Part shown: positions 27,639 to 37,019 of the stretch, piece after piece | How positions within the stretch are numbered: the first letter of the stretch is position 1 | Layout: each line of letters begins with the position of its first letter | Source of the DNA: a halophilic archaeon SHRA6 | GTDB taxonomy: Archaea > Halobacteriota > Halobacteria > Halobacteriales > Haloferacaceae | Assembly (NCBI GenBank): GCA_005239175.1 | Contig: SOPS01000001.1 | Coordinates: forward strand, 496,001 to 560,000 | Direction: 5' to 3' | DNA length: 64,000 bases | Notes under the pieces: generated by a model | Databases searched by the model: none | What the model was told of the DNA's origin: nothing | The model's input: only the letters and a program-made list of their open reading frames with translations | Made by a program: the position numbers and the translations under genes

Positions 27639-28065
27639 CAAAATCACCATGGTGTTCCTGGCCCCCAGCGGTGGGCGATGCGATGAGCCAGTCTAGCGTC
27701 TCGGATCGATCCTCGATCGCCGAGGGGTAGCGGGTCGATTTAGTCCCGCGGTACCAATATTTGCCCAGCAGAACTGCCTCTTGATATTTCCGATACGTCA
27801 AAAGTATAGCTATTGTGAGGATAAATGTCAACACAACAGCTGGAATCAGCGCAAAAACTAGCCGAAGAGCGAGTTCCCAGAGAATCCCGGAGACTCCGTC
27901 TCCCGTGAGCCAACTGTAAGATCCGAGCGGAGGTAGACTGTAAAACTTAAACAGCAGGGCGATAAACCCAGCTGTAGGGACTAGCTGGAGAATTGCCACG
28001 GCTTCGTACCACTCTTTCCGACTGCTCAGGTTTGCGGCTGAGTCTGAGGAGGTTTTGGGGTCCAT
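27631..28065 (-). CDS. Membrane protein, first gene of the HerA-like operon
   Basis: 144 residues from ATG 28065. Two predicted membrane helices: VAILQLVPTAGFIALLFKFY (~23-42) and LVFALIPAVVLTFILTIAIL (~70-90), the second followed by a basic RKYQE stretch and a cytoplasmic tail rich in Thr/Asp. VirD4-type coupling proteins usually have their own N-terminal helices; the ATPase here has none, so this protein may supply the anchor. Function inferred from context only. Confidence 0.65.
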   Translation of the reverse strand: MDPKTSSDSAANLSSRKEWYEAVAILQLVPTAGFIALLFKFYSLPPLGSYSWLTGDGVSGILWELALRLVFALIPAVVLTFILTIAILLTYRKYQEAVLLGKYWYRGTKSTRYPSAIEDRSETLDWLIASPTAGGQEHHGDFDD

Positions 28066-30830
28066 CACAAACAAATTTTACAGTTATGATAAAATACTTT
28101 ACGGGGGCCTATGAAATGAATTTGACATTATACTGCTGCGACTGGCGACGCCGTGACGACGCTGCGAACACACAGACCTCACAGCCTGACACACAGAACG
28201 CTCCCAGCGTATGCACTCGCCCACACAGCCACAGTGGGACTCCCAAAGCGCTATCGGTACGGTCGTCGATCGCTGCGGTCGACGCCCACCGCCAACGAAC
28301 AACGCTTGTCAAAAAGTCTCATCAGTGCCGGCAGAACGAGCCGAATAGACAAGAACCTGTCAGAACCCAACCTACGACCGCACACACTGGAACACACCAA
28401 CACAGACACAAACGCCACACAGTCTCCACAGTGTGACAAACCCGTATCCGGTACTGAGCGGGATTGTCACGGGCATATACAACTCAGCTCGTGTCTCACC
28501 GTGTCGACAACAGTATCGACCGCCAAGTAGGCTCATACGACAGCATGTCAGTATCTACTAATATTACAAACACCGATCGGCCCAACCAAACCCACGCTTG
28601 TCGGCCGGCGAGTCGGTCACAGCCACACCCACCCACAGACTCCCAACCCCACCTGAGACTGCTAGCTGCACCAGAGGGCGGTCGGCCACAAGTGCCCGCC
28701 GGCAATCGGGTCGAATCCAACCAGCACCCGTCAGGTAGGGGCCACCACACGGGAGGACCGACACGGCGCCCACAGCACCCAACCACACCAGGCGGGGCAA
28801 ATACCCACCCAAGCGCAGACCACGTAAGTGACCGAGTGCGGCCACTGCGTTGCCACCAATCGAACACCACCGCACCCGCTCTCGCCCAACCAATACAGCC
28901 CCACACAGCCACACACAGCCACACAACGACAGCGTGTGACCGCCGCACTGACAACAGCCGTTCGGGCCGTGACAGCGCCGACAGGCGCCCTCGATCGGTC
29001 TCAGCGCCGCAGAGGACGCTGCCAAACCCACTGGCTGGCCGGTAACTGAACGCCGAGCCGACACCCCACCGGTCACCCGCCCTGAGATCACAGCACACAC
29101 ACCACCGCAGATACAGGCGATCGACAGCGGGGCCGACGCCAACAGCACAGACCCAACGTGGTGAGACCCACAGTACAGTACAGTACAGTACAGTACAGTA
29201 CAGTACCACCACACCGACCGCACCACGGTAATCGATCCTCGAGCACCACACGATCTGGGCCGTCTTTTGACACCCACCACAACTGAGCCCGCCAACCGAA
29301 AAAAGAACCTCACACACAGAGCGCACTGATTCGGCTTGATCGAGGGTCGATCGATCACCTACCACTCATCACCGACCATAGCCCACAACGCACACGGCAC
29401 ACCCAACCAACGGGTGAGAAACCACATCGATCGACTCGAATGAACGGAAATTAAATCCACTGACCTGAAAGCGACGATCGACGCCAAAGAGCGATCACCA
29501 CGCCACACCCCGCCAGTGTTCGCTACGGCTGCAGGCACAATCGAACACCGATCGGAGACACAAATAAAGAGCACAAGGAGGGCGATCGAGAGCGCCCCGA
29601 GTGAGCTACGTCGAAGCCACGAGACGAAACACACCGACACAGGGAGGCGTAACCAGTCCACAAGAGCTATCGGGCGGGCGTGCTCCCCAAGAGCGGATGG
29701 CTGGCCGCTGAGTCGACACTCCCCTGCGCGGAGATGCGACCACTGACCGCCGCATCGACACACTCAGGCTGTCATCCCGCCCAGTCGCAAGCGAGGGTCT
29801 GCGGAGAGAGGAGATCGAGACACGTGGGTTGGCTGGTGTGCAACTGGAACGTACCGCTTGCACCTCCCAGCATGGCCCAAAGACACGACACAGTGGTGGG
29901 CGCCACCACAGAGTCGACGATCGCTCACACCAACGGGGAGGCAAGCCAATCCATGATCGATCCAACTACGAGCCAACGCCACAGTTTGACGGCTGGCCTT
30001 CGAAAACCCGAACCCACCGAAGCTGAAATCGCTGCGATCGACAGGACCGCCAGTGCCAGTTTGAACATGGACACCACCATCGCCAGCAAAGCGAAAGCGG
30101 GCTCCGATCGCCGACAAACCGGCAGGCCATCGATCGACGCTAAGTTCCCAGCCAACAGTCGCCGGCAGACGGGTCGATTGGCCGCTAATCGATCGGCCAC
30201 AGCGAGAAGTTCCTCCCATGGAACCAGGTCGGGCAACTACCACCGGATAGGGGAGATCGGCGTGTCGTACATGTGAGTCTATGTTCCGGACAACGCCAGT
30301 ATCTGTCACAGGGCTATGAGCGGCGTAGCATCGGTTATAAGATCTATAACGTGATTAAAATAAATACGTACTTGTGTCAGTAAGTACTGAGTAATTGTAT
30401 TAAATCGCTTTTTTCATCTAACTATCAATCATACTCTATCTTATATTTGTTCAGAGTCGGGACGATCGAGCAGACCATTTTGTTCTAAAAGCCAACACCG
30501 ATCAGTCCCTAATAAGTGTGGAACTCCCCTACGAACTCGATACATCCGAACGACGGAGCGATGCCGTAGCGTGTGGTGCGGTTTCGAATCGGGTTCACGA
30601 AGTGAAGAACAACCTCCCAATACTATACCGTCAATTGGCCACCAAGTAACGTCGATGGGATCGGAACCGCTAGGGGCCTCCGCACTACTGGCACCATCCA
30701 ATCGTACCCATCTTCACTCGGATCGGAAGACCACCACTACAACTACTTACAACATCTCAAACGAAACTGCAACTGCTCACAGACCATGCACCTCAATCGA
30801 CCTTATGATTGCACAAAGGGCTACCGTATA
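28066..30830. other. Gene-poor stretch with strong A+C strand bias
   Basis: From about 28130 to 30250 the plus strand is rich in CAC/ACA-type words and poor in G and T, so stop codons are rare and both strands hold long open frames (for example 28464-29045 plus and 28496-29365 minus). None has protein-like composition, a good start or a motif. A pentamer repeat is embedded at 29171. From 30310 to 30830 the sequence is more AT-rich, with promoter-like ATAA stretches near 30335-30400, and I see no gene. Confidence 0.5.
29171..29206. repeat. Pentanucleotide tandem repeat (CAGTA)7
   Basis: Seven perfect copies of CAGTA followed by C. The unit length is not a multiple of three, so it would shift frame if it lay in a gene and changed length; no gene is supported here. 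Such a perfect microsatellite is rare in haloarchaeal DNA. Confidence 0.95.
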
Positions 30831-30840
30831 GTGTATCGAT

Positions 30841-31040
30841 CGATCGTCGTCGGTCACCATCACGGACCCACCCCGGACGATCGGCCGAAGACACCAGCTG
30901 TCCACGGACCGAGTACAAAGAGGGATCGATCACGCCAACGAAACACACCTCGTACCGAGTGAACACGCGGTCGAGTGTGTGTTTCCGCTGTAACCATCAC
31001 TCATCGGTCATCACCGCGGACTCGCCCCAGACGATCGCCC
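30841..31040. repeat. Dispersed repeat R, copy 1 (extended form)
   Basis: Core GTCGGTCACCATCACGGACC ... GGACGATCGGCCGAAGACACC as in seven other places of the window, here continuing into a ~110-bp extension (ACACACCTCGTACCGAGTGA ... CATCACTCATCGGTCATCAC) also found at copy 3 and in part at copy 5. It lies directly downstream of the intact 31041-31784 gene. Confidence 0.9.
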
Positions 31041-31784
31041 TCACTCCAACTCCTGTAACACCGCCTCAATAACCGGCGATCGAACGGCCGTCGAGAACGA
31101 TCGCTCTTCGGCAGGATCCACCTCCACGTACGACCAGCCATCGAGCTCCACGAGGTAGTACCCGTTAATCGAACCCCCCTCAATTACCACCGGCTGTGGC
31201 TCCTCGAGCTGTTCGCAGATCTCCTCGATGACGAGGTCGGCCCAATCAGCCTTCCACGCTGCATCGGTCTGCTGTTGGAACCGAGAGAGGCCTTCGATCG
31301 CCAGACACCAATCCATCGGGTGCCACTCGATCGTCCTCGGTTCGTCAGCCTGCGTCGTGTCGAGGTACCATGGTTCGAAGAGCGGTGCTGACTTGTCGAG
31401 AGCGTCAGACTCGCCACCGTTACCACCGGACTCACCCCAGGCATTTGCATTTTCACCAGACCCATTCCCAGCGTTTTGTCCAGCCACACACAACGATCGA
31501 ATCCCGCCGTTGAGGTCCGCACGAGTGGCGAGCACCGATCGCGGCTCCTCATCGTCTGCGTCATTGTACACCGCAAGCGTAACCGGGTATTCGATCGCAA
31601 CCGTCAGCTCGTCGGATGGCATTCTCGGAGCAGGCATCGGGAGCGCATGTCGTGTCGCGATGTCGTGGCACAGTTGTGCGGCTCGATCGACCTTCCACGG
31701 GTGACTCACGAAGTCCGGCAGTGTGGTGAGTCCGTCCAATAGTATTCCTGCATCCGCTGGGTGATCGTGGACGGTCATACTCAT
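31041..31784 (-). CDS. Intact member of an unknown haloarchaeal family
   Basis: 247 residues from ATG 31784 (a second ATG lies two codons in). It is very acidic, with a Gly/Asn/Ser-rich linker around residues 120-135 (ESGGNGGESD). The best-conserved part, judged by decayed copies at 9384, 38107 and 42735, is the C-terminal ~100 residues: MDWCLAIEGLSRFQQQTDAAW, ADWADLVIEEICEQLEEPQP and GSINGYYLVELDGWSYVE. I do not know the family. The C-terminal part looks like a small alpha/beta domain. Its repeated association with repeat R suggests it spreads, or is spread, with that element. Confidence 0.7.
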   Translation of the reverse strand: MSMTVHDHPADAGILLDGLTTLPDFVSHPWKVDRAAQLCHDIATRHALPMPAPRMPSDELTVAIEYPVTLAVYNDADDEEPRSVLATRADLNGGIRSLCVAGQNAGNGSGENANAWGESGGNGGESDALDKSAPLFEPWYLDTTQADEPRTIEWHPMDWCLAIEGLSRFQQQTDAAWKADWADLVIEEICEQLEEPQPVVIEGGSINGYYLVELDGWSYVEVDPAEERSFSTAVRSPVIEAVLQELE

Positions 31785-31835
31785 GGTGAGTCCGGCAGCA
31801 GAAGAGTATATATTACAGTTCTCGTTGACATCCAC

Positions 31836-33335
31836 CAACGACTGAAGTCGTGGGATTCCTCTCGTGGGAGCCTCAGTCGTTCTGAGCCTCTCCGAGAGCG
31901 ACATTCCCACCCGATGTGGTACTCTGGTCTGTGTATTCCTCGTTGGCTGTTGTCTCCACCACAACGGAGGGCGGGTTATGGTGTTCCCGCCATTCGTGTT
32001 TGTTCCACTTGAGGTACACAGGGCGTGCCATCGCCCCGACCGCACTGTTCTGCTGTCTCAGGAACGATTCGGACGCCACCAAGTCGGCGTGTCCTTCAAA
32101 CCCGTACGGGCACGTCAGCGAATCCTCGTGGCGAATCGTGTTCTCTCGCTCGCCACAGTTAGGGCACTCCTGACTCGTCCACGCCTCGGATTCCTCGTTG
32201 ACTGTGATGCCGCATTCTTCACACACATCTTCGAGACGGTTGATGAACCTTCGGTACGCCCAGAAATTGTGCGTCTTCTCGTTCACACGAGGCGACCAAT
32301 GCGTGTCGAGGACACCCTTGATGTCGCCAACGTACAGCGTTGAAACGCCTTCCTCGTGCAAGCATTCAACGAGGTCACGAACAAGACTGTCTTGGGCGTG
32401 GTTGCGTCGATTCGTGCGCTTGCGATACAAGCGGTCGATGCGCTTGCTGGACTTGCGCTGGTCTTCGAGACGTGACTGGTAGTGTGCGATTTGTTCCGTG
32501 GTTTCACGGAACTGCCCGAACAGGGTGCGTCCTTCGTACAAATATTGAGAGCCGGTCGTTGTCGTGCAGGCGACGAGGTTGTTCGCACCAACATCCAGAG
32601 CGGCTTCTTCAGAAGCCAATGGTGAATCCAGTCGAGAATCATCAACGGTGACTGGTTGGAAAGCCCTGCAGGTTTCAGCGGTTTCGTCGTACACGATTTC
32701 AACTCGGTTCTGCTCACCACTCCATTTTGGGTCGCCCGCAATCTCAACTCGTAAGCGTTGGTTCCGGTTCAACTCAAGTTCGTTTTTGAGCTCGGAACCA
32801 ATAGGGACTTCAAGTCGGGAACGGTTCCCGTACTCAATGGTGTACTGGTCGTTACGGACGTAGGTGCGTAGCACTCGCCCATCTTCTTCGTTACCCCAGT
32901 ACCCCGGCGGTGACGGTCTTTCATCGAGTTTCCCAGCGTGGTACTTCTCGTTGAGGCCGAAGAACGACCGCCACGCCTCCGAGTTCTTACGGATGATTTG
33001 CTGGGCAACACTACTGCTGAGAACGCCTTTGTACTTGCCTTCGAGATTGCCGGTATCGGCGTCCCAGACGCTTTCGTCGGAGAGGAAGGCTTGGCGGCGA
33101 GCGTAGTTTGTCTCGTTCCAAAGACTTGCAGAAGCATCCAACCAGCGAATGAAAACCTTTCGCTCTTTCTCGGAGCGAGGGCGAACATTGAACTGGTTGG
33201 TTCGCTTCATCACCATATTCTACGAAATGTTGGTTCGTAAAGGTATGGATTGGCATTGGAGACTCAGGCCTGCTATTGAACGTGGGTTGTGGAGTGTTTT
33301 GTCGGATTAATCCCACGACTAAAGTCGTGGGCTTT
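31836..33335. mobile_element. IS1341-type element with tnpB only
   Basis: A hairpin of the type CGACTGAAGTCGTGGG at 31842-31857 and CCCACGACTAAAGTCGTGGG at 33313-33332 flank one tnpB in the same orientation as the hairpins of the element at 21040-22995. The left hairpin has a shortened arm (CCAACGACT). No tnpA is present. Confidence 0.65.
31873..33216 (-). CDS. TnpB-family protein with defective zinc ribbon
   Basis: 447 residues from ATG 33216 (or 33210). RuvC-I Asp is in [13 protein letters not shown], the RuvC-III segment is [14 protein letters not shown], and RuvC-II reads [14 protein letters not shown] with Gly where most TnpBs have Glu. The shared [14 protein letters not shown] block follows. 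The zinc ribbon begins CPNCGERE but its second half is CPYGFEG, where CPCGFEG is expected; the codon TAC replaces TGC. The protein is full length but probably misfolded or inactive at this ribbon. Confidence 0.85.
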   Translation of the reverse strand: MVMKRTNQFNVRPRSEKERKVFIRWLDASASLWNETNYARRQAFLSDESVWDADTGNLEGKYKGVLSSSVAQQIIRKNSEAWRSFFGLNEKYHAGKLDERPSPPGYWGNEEDGRVLRTYVRNDQYTIEYGNRSRLEVPIGSELKNELELNRNQRLRVEIAGDPKWSGEQNRVEIVYDETAETCRAFQPVTVDDSRLDSPLASEEAALDVGANNLVACTTTTGSQYLYEGRTLFGQFRETTEQIAHYQSRLEDQRKSSKRIDRLYRKRTNRRNHAQDSLVRDLVECLHEEGVSTLYVGDIKGVLDTHWSPRVNEKTHNFWAYRRFINRLEDVCEECGITVNEESEAWTSQECPNCGERENTIRHEDSLTCPYGFEGHADLVASESFLRQQNSAVGAMARPVYLKWNKHEWREHHNPPSVVVETTANEEYTDQSTTSGGNVALGEAQND

Positions 33336-33465
33336 CTCCTTGATTCTGTGTAATTGGGCATCGATTCTCAATTTCAACGTGTTACCGTTACACTACCCAA
33401 TGTGACCGACCCCGAATCTCACCGAAATTACTATAAGACACAAAGAGCTACATTGGGACACAACT

Positions 33466-33837
33466 ATGCCTGTTCATCTTGACACTCACGAACCCGACGT
33501 CGAACTCACGCCCGGGACAGCCAAATCCGACATAATCGCATTCCTCTACGACAACACCGAACTCGGCTTCAAACCCAAAGAACTCGAAGACCACCTCGAA
33601 CTCCCCCATGGCACCGTCACCACAACGCTCACCCGGCTCTACAACGACGGCTACATCGGGAAAACTCGGGACAGCCACTACCACGCGCTCGAACACCGTG
33701 AAGACCTTCGCCGGTACGTCGCCAGCCTCGACCAACTGGAGAGAATGTTCGAAGACAAAGAATACGTAGGAACTCCAACAGAAGACGTGGACGAAGACGA
33801 GCTTGACGCCGAAATTGCCGAGCTAGAGGATGAATAA
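33466..33837 (+). CDS. Winged-helix antitoxin
   Basis: 123 residues. KSDIIAFLYDNTELGFKPKELEDHLELPHGTVTTTLTRLYNDGYIGK is a MarR-like winged helix; the C-terminus is a very acidic helix (DVDEDELDAEIAELEDE) suited to cover a basic toxin. It overlaps the toxin gene by 8 bp. A similar antitoxin without its toxin is at 52263. Confidence 0.82.
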   Translation: MPVHLDTHEPDVELTPGTAKSDIIAFLYDNTELGFKPKELEDHLELPHGTVTTTLTRLYNDGYIGKTRDSHYHALEHREDLRRYVASLDQLERMFEDKEYVGTPTEDVDEDELDAEIAELEDE

Positions 33838-34171
33838 ATACCCGATAGGGACAATCTGTTGGGCGGTTGACCCAACTGGTGCCCACGAACAACGTCCTGT
33901 CGTTATTCTCTCACACGAAAAACACCCATTTAGCGCCACTGACTGTACAGTAATGTGTATCGGGACAAGCGCCGGTGACTACGATCACTACTCACCAGAA
34001 CTCAAAGACAAACACCTCTCAGGGATCAGTTTCGACGAAACGAATTACCTTATGCCATGGGCGCTCCACACGATCCCTCCTGGTGGACTCATTACCACTC
34101 AAACAGGAGAGCTTACTGAGGACGGCGAGAAACTCGTGAAACAAGCCCTCCTCTCCCTCTTCAAAGTTTGA
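33830..34171 (+). CDS. PemK/MazF-like toxin
   Basis: 113 residues. NKYPIGTICWAVDPTGAHEQRPVVILSHEKHPF has the opening blocks of the PemK/MazF fold in a variant form, and TDCTVMCIGTS and LMPWALHTIPPG follow. The upstream winged-helix antitoxin and the overlap support a toxin-antitoxin pair. Intact frame. Confidence 0.78.
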   Translation: MNKYPIGTICWAVDPTGAHEQRPVVILSHEKHPFSATDCTVMCIGTSAGDYDHYSPELKDKHLSGISFDETNYLMPWALHTIPPGGLITTQTGELTEDGEKLVKQALLSLFKV

Positions 34172-34219
34172 CCTCCTCCCTCACCTGAAGATACGGGAAT
34201 CCCGACCGCGTTGGGATAA

Positions 34220-34423
34220 GAACCCGGTCAAACAACTTCTCAACGCACCACCACGTACCGCGCAGTTCCGTGCCCCGCGGAGTCACTCGGCCACTCTTTT
34301 AGTGGTCGCCTGACCGCCGTTCGGGGATCCCCGTCGGTCGTGCCCTTCCTTCCTGCGGGAGTTGCCGGTGACAACAATAACGACTTGCTCCTACATCCCT
34401 ACGACGACGTGATGGTTGAGTAG
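34220..34423 (+). pseudogene. Decayed C-terminal tail, probably of a TnpB
   Basis: The GC-rich stretch looks like a structured RNA at first, but one frame is open for 68 codons and reads like a protein tail: QTTSQRTTTYRAVPCPAESL, HSFSGRLTAVRGSPSVVPFL and DLLLHPYDDVMVE before TAG. An in-frame TAA at 34217 cuts it from any upstream part. I associate such tails with haloarchaeal IS200/IS605 TnpB proteins, but only loosely. Confidence 0.4.
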
Positions 34424-34568
34424 ACTGCCTCTCCCATGCACACTACCCGAAAATCTCAATTTAAGGATTGAAGACCAATTACCTAGGACTGATTAGTATT
34501 GTCTGGTGAACGATCGCCCGGATCCAGTCAATGAGATCGCCTCGGCGCAGCGTACCACGCGACAGGAC

Positions 34569-34793
34569 CTATTCGCGGTCAGATTCCCCGTCAGCGATCG
34601 CACTGCCCGCATCAGTAATCTCGTATAACCCACGAGTGACCTGACGGACGTAGCCGGCTCGGCCCAACCGGACGAGCACAGTGTTGACCGCTCCTTTGTC
34701 CAAGTCAGTCCGTTCTCGGATCAGATACGGGTTTGCTCGTCCTTCAGAAAGAATCGAGAGTACCAATCGATCGCGATCGTCCAGTTCCACCAT
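34569..34793 (-). CDS. Winged-helix protein, copy 1
   Basis: 74 residues: MVELDDRDRLVLSILSEGRANPYLIRERTDLDKGAVNTVLVRLGRAG, a complete winged helix. It is nearly identical to 45155-45379. It is divergent from the A/B module that follows (35284 onward), in both copies, so it may regulate that module. Confidence 0.8.
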   Translation of the reverse strand: MVELDDRDRLVLSILSEGRANPYLIRERTDLDKGAVNTVLVRLGRAGYVRQVTRGLYEITDAGSAIADGESDRE

Positions 34794-34832
34794 ACCAGGT
34801 ACTGGTAGTGTTATGCGTATTAGGATCGTTGT

Positions 34833-34988
34833 TTACTTGCTATCAGCGTCGACATCGTCTACCACTCGCCCGTCTGTGTCTGCCTCAATGAGTTCGATGA
34901 TCCGCGTTTCGAGGCTTTTCGATCGCGGGACAGTCTCTTTCCACGCCGCCCACGTGTCGTCGTCAATCTGGAACTGATATTTGACCAT
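34833..34988 (-). CDS. Small ribbon-helix-helix-like protein
   Basis: 51 residues from ATG 34988. MVKYQFQIDDDTWAAWKETVPRSKSLETRIIELIEAD fits the strand-helix-helix plan of CopG/Arc-type DNA-binding proteins, followed by an acidic tail. It lies between the winged-helix gene and the A/B module; the second copy of the module lacks it. Confidence 0.7.
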   Translation of the reverse strand: MVKYQFQIDDDTWAAWKETVPRSKSLETRIIELIEADTDGRVVDDVDADSK

Positions 34989-35283
34989 ACCGTCGCTTGG
35001 ATCGATCGTTTCATTAGTGTTTCTTACTCCGCATGTGTGTCACTTATACTTTGTTATACTTAGTAAAACTTAGTGAGTTAATACGGTCCACGACAAGGAT
35101 CTACGTAGCAGCACATCTCGTCACAGAACTCTGTGGCCCGGTGCACCACCACCGGACCGGTGTGCCTGCGGATCAGGCAATGAACGCTACAACGCACCCA
35201 TGTGAAACCGTTTCGGCTGGATCGCCCACGACCATCCTGCGAACAACCCGATCGACCCGCGCAGATCGATCGGAGGTCCCACA

Positions 35284-35529
35284 ATGAGTGGGCTATCGAT
35301 CGCCACACAGCCAGACGACTCGATCGACCACCTCACGATCGCCTACACGCCACCGAGTGGCCAGCCGCGCCGGATCGTGTTCACGACAACACCGGAGACC
35401 GCGGGCTGGCTGCGGATCGAATCGCGCTGGACCGGCAGCGGGTGGCGCGAACGCGCCTGCGATCGGGTGACCGACCTTACAATTCACCCAGACCCAACCC
35501 ACGCGATCGAGGTGGAGACGGATGACTGA
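35284..35529 (+). CDS. Gene A, copy 1 (small protein of duplicated module)
   Basis: 81 residues. The core LTIAYTPPSGQPRRIVFTTTPETAGWLRIESRW and ACDRVTDLTI is almost identical in copy 2 (45567-45821), while the N-terminal ~15 residues differ. It reads like a small beta protein with a Trp-rich face. Its stop overlaps gene B by 8 bp. A short upstream open frame (35180-35287) overlaps the ATG and matches the start of copy 2 (MNATTH / MKPTTTTH), so the N-terminus here may have been displaced by a frameshift. Function unknown. Confidence 0.65.
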   Translation: MSGLSIATQPDDSIDHLTIAYTPPSGQPRRIVFTTTPETAGWLRIESRWTGSGWRERACDRVTDLTIHPDPTHAIEVETDD

Positions 35530-36691
35530 GGACGCCCGATCGCCGTCGACGGCCACCCGAGCCACCAACTTCGAAGCAACCGAAACCCAGTTCACGGAAA
35601 CGATCGCCGCCCTCACAGAGACGATCGACGATCTCACCGCCCGCGTCGAAACACTCGAAACGGAGGTTGAGGCGCTCGACGCAGAGAACGATCGCCTTCG
35701 GGACCGCCTAGATGATCAGGACGATCGCCTCTCTGAACATGACGATCAACTCTCAGACCACGCCGACCACCTCTCCAACCACGACAATCGTCTCTCTAAC
35801 CACACTGATCGCCTCACCACCCAGACCCAGACAACAACCGAGTTGGACACCCGGACCGAGGCGATCGCGCGGAAGACAGACGCGATCGCCCGCAAAACGG
35901 ACGCGAACAAGACCCGAATCGAGGAACTCCAGTCGAGAGAACTCGAGAAAGGCGCACACCTCCGCACGGACACTGTCGATCCGACCACGATCGAGGTCCT
36001 CGGCGATCGCCTCGAAACACTCACCAAAGACGACGGCCACGCGTACTATCGCCTGCCCGAACAGGCAGACCCACTCGATCGCAGCCGTCCCCACCAGACG
36101 ACGCTCACCTACGGAGATCTCCTGCCGATCCAACAGCTGGCCCGGATGGACGAGGACATGCTGCGATCGAACGCCTCTGCACTCCCGACCCGACTCGCCG
36201 CCAAACTCTGGAAAGCGCGGACGGACGAGACGATCGGCGACAATCCGTGGAAGCGCGGCTCCGCGTCGGTGCGCGAGTACGTCAAAGCGAGCGATCTCAA
36301 ACACTGGATCCGCAGACAGGAACGCGGCGTAAGCGACACCTACGCGAAAAAGCTCGTCTCCCGGACGATCGACGCCCTGTTGGATCTCACGAAGAACCGG
36401 ATCGCGATCAGACGCAAAACCGAACACAAAAACGGCCTCTCCTACACCGAACGCCGGATCATCCTCCCGAGCGACGCCGAAATCCCCGGCGAGACGGGGC
36501 GCTCACAGACGACCACAGGCGATCGATCGAAGGAAAACACGGAAACGAAGACACGCGATCGATCGTCTCGAGACGCTACAGGTCGATCGGAGGCCACAGG
36601 TCGATCGGACGCCACAGATCAATCCGACTCAACAGATCGATCGGACGACACCACACGATCCGCCCCAGAGACACCTGGCGTCCACGGCTGA
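35522..36691 (+). CDS. Gene B, copy 1 (coiled-coil protein of duplicated module)
   Basis: 389 residues. Residues ~20-135 form a long coiled coil with leucine/isoleucine heptads and a block of heptad repeats of the type DDRLSEH-DDQLSDH-ADHLSNH. A globular part follows (about 180-330) with GDLLPIQQLARMDEDML, NPWKRGSASVREYVKASDLKHWIRR and SDTYAKKLVSRTIDALLDL, helix-rich and probably DNA binding. The last ~45 residues are repeats of RSDATDQSDSTD type. Gene B always follows gene A. The architecture recalls plasmid maintenance or partition proteins, but I cannot place it in a known family. Confidence 0.7.
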   Translation: MTEDARSPSTATRATNFEATETQFTETIAALTETIDDLTARVETLETEVEALDAENDRLRDRLDDQDDRLSEHDDQLSDHADHLSNHDNRLSNHTDRLTTQTQTTTELDTRTEAIARKTDAIARKTDANKTRIEELQSRELEKGAHLRTDTVDPTTIEVLGDRLETLTKDDGHAYYRLPEQADPLDRSRPHQTTLTYGDLLPIQQLARMDEDMLRSNASALPTRLAAKLWKARTDETIGDNPWKRGSASVREYVKASDLKHWIRRQERGVSDTYAKKLVSRTIDALLDLTKNRIAIRRKTEHKNGLSYTERRIILPSDAEIPGETGRSQTTTGDRSKENTETKTRDRSSRDATGRSEATGRSDATDQSDSTDRSDDTTRSAPETPGVHG

Positions 36692-36819
36692 CCCTGTCCA
36701 CCGATCGAAACCACACACCAAAACACACCAAAGCACATCCCACGCGGGACACCACGCGATCAAACCAACACTAACCACCGATCGACCCGACTATTTGCAG
36801 TAGCGTTACCGTCTGGTGT

Positions 36820-36919
36820 ATCGATCGATCGGTCGTCGTCGGTCACCATCACGGACCCACCCGGGACGATCGGCCGAAGACACCAACTGTCCACGGAGCA
36901 CAGATGAGGAGCGATCGAT
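36820..36919. repeat. Dispersed repeat R, copy 2
   Basis: About 100 bp starting in a GATCGATCG run, through the conserved core to GAGGAGCGATCGATG. It lies downstream of gene B copy 1 within the otherwise empty interval 36692-37019; copy 4 has the same position behind gene B copy 2, together with the upstream words GCGTTACCGTCTGGTGT. Confidence 0.92.
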
Positions 36920-37019
36920 GCTGCTGCGATCGATCAATCTTGATCGCTTCCCACGCTAAATAGAGGCGAGCAGTACACCAATCGCCATGCGATTAGGACA
37001 TGATTCGAGTGGGCAACAC

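Noticed and set aside
28153-28530. Plus-strand frames at 27993-28530 as a gene divergent from the HerA-like operon
   Set aside because: Thr/His/Gln-rich reading without motif; better explained by the A+C-biased region that starts here.
29171-29206. CRISPR-like array
   Set aside because: The repeat is a 5-bp tandem microsatellite without spacers. No CRISPR array was seen anywhere in the window; the repeat R copies are far too widely and irregularly spaced.
28496-29365. Long open frame of 289 codons on the minus strand and others of ~190 on the plus strand
   Set aside because: They exist because the A+C-biased sequence lacks stop codons; composition is Trp/Cys/Val/Gly-rich or Thr/His/Pro-rich without motif, and frames on both strands are open over the same bases.
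29925-30236. Minus-strand frame with a hydrophobic segment (FALLAMVVSMFKLALAVLSIAA)
   Set aside because: It looks membrane-like but begins at a TTG directly after a stop, has no neighbours and lies in the biased region. Kept as a possibility only.
30441-30701. 86-codon minus-strand frame
   Set aside because: ATG start and plausible composition, but no motif, no coupling and no recognisable relatives.
34170-34423. Possible structured RNA (several hairpins such as GGGGATCCCC and CCACTC-TTTT-AGTGG)
   Set aside because: One frame reads a coherent protein tail of 68 codons with a stop, so the hairpins are more simply explained by GC-rich decayed coding sequence.
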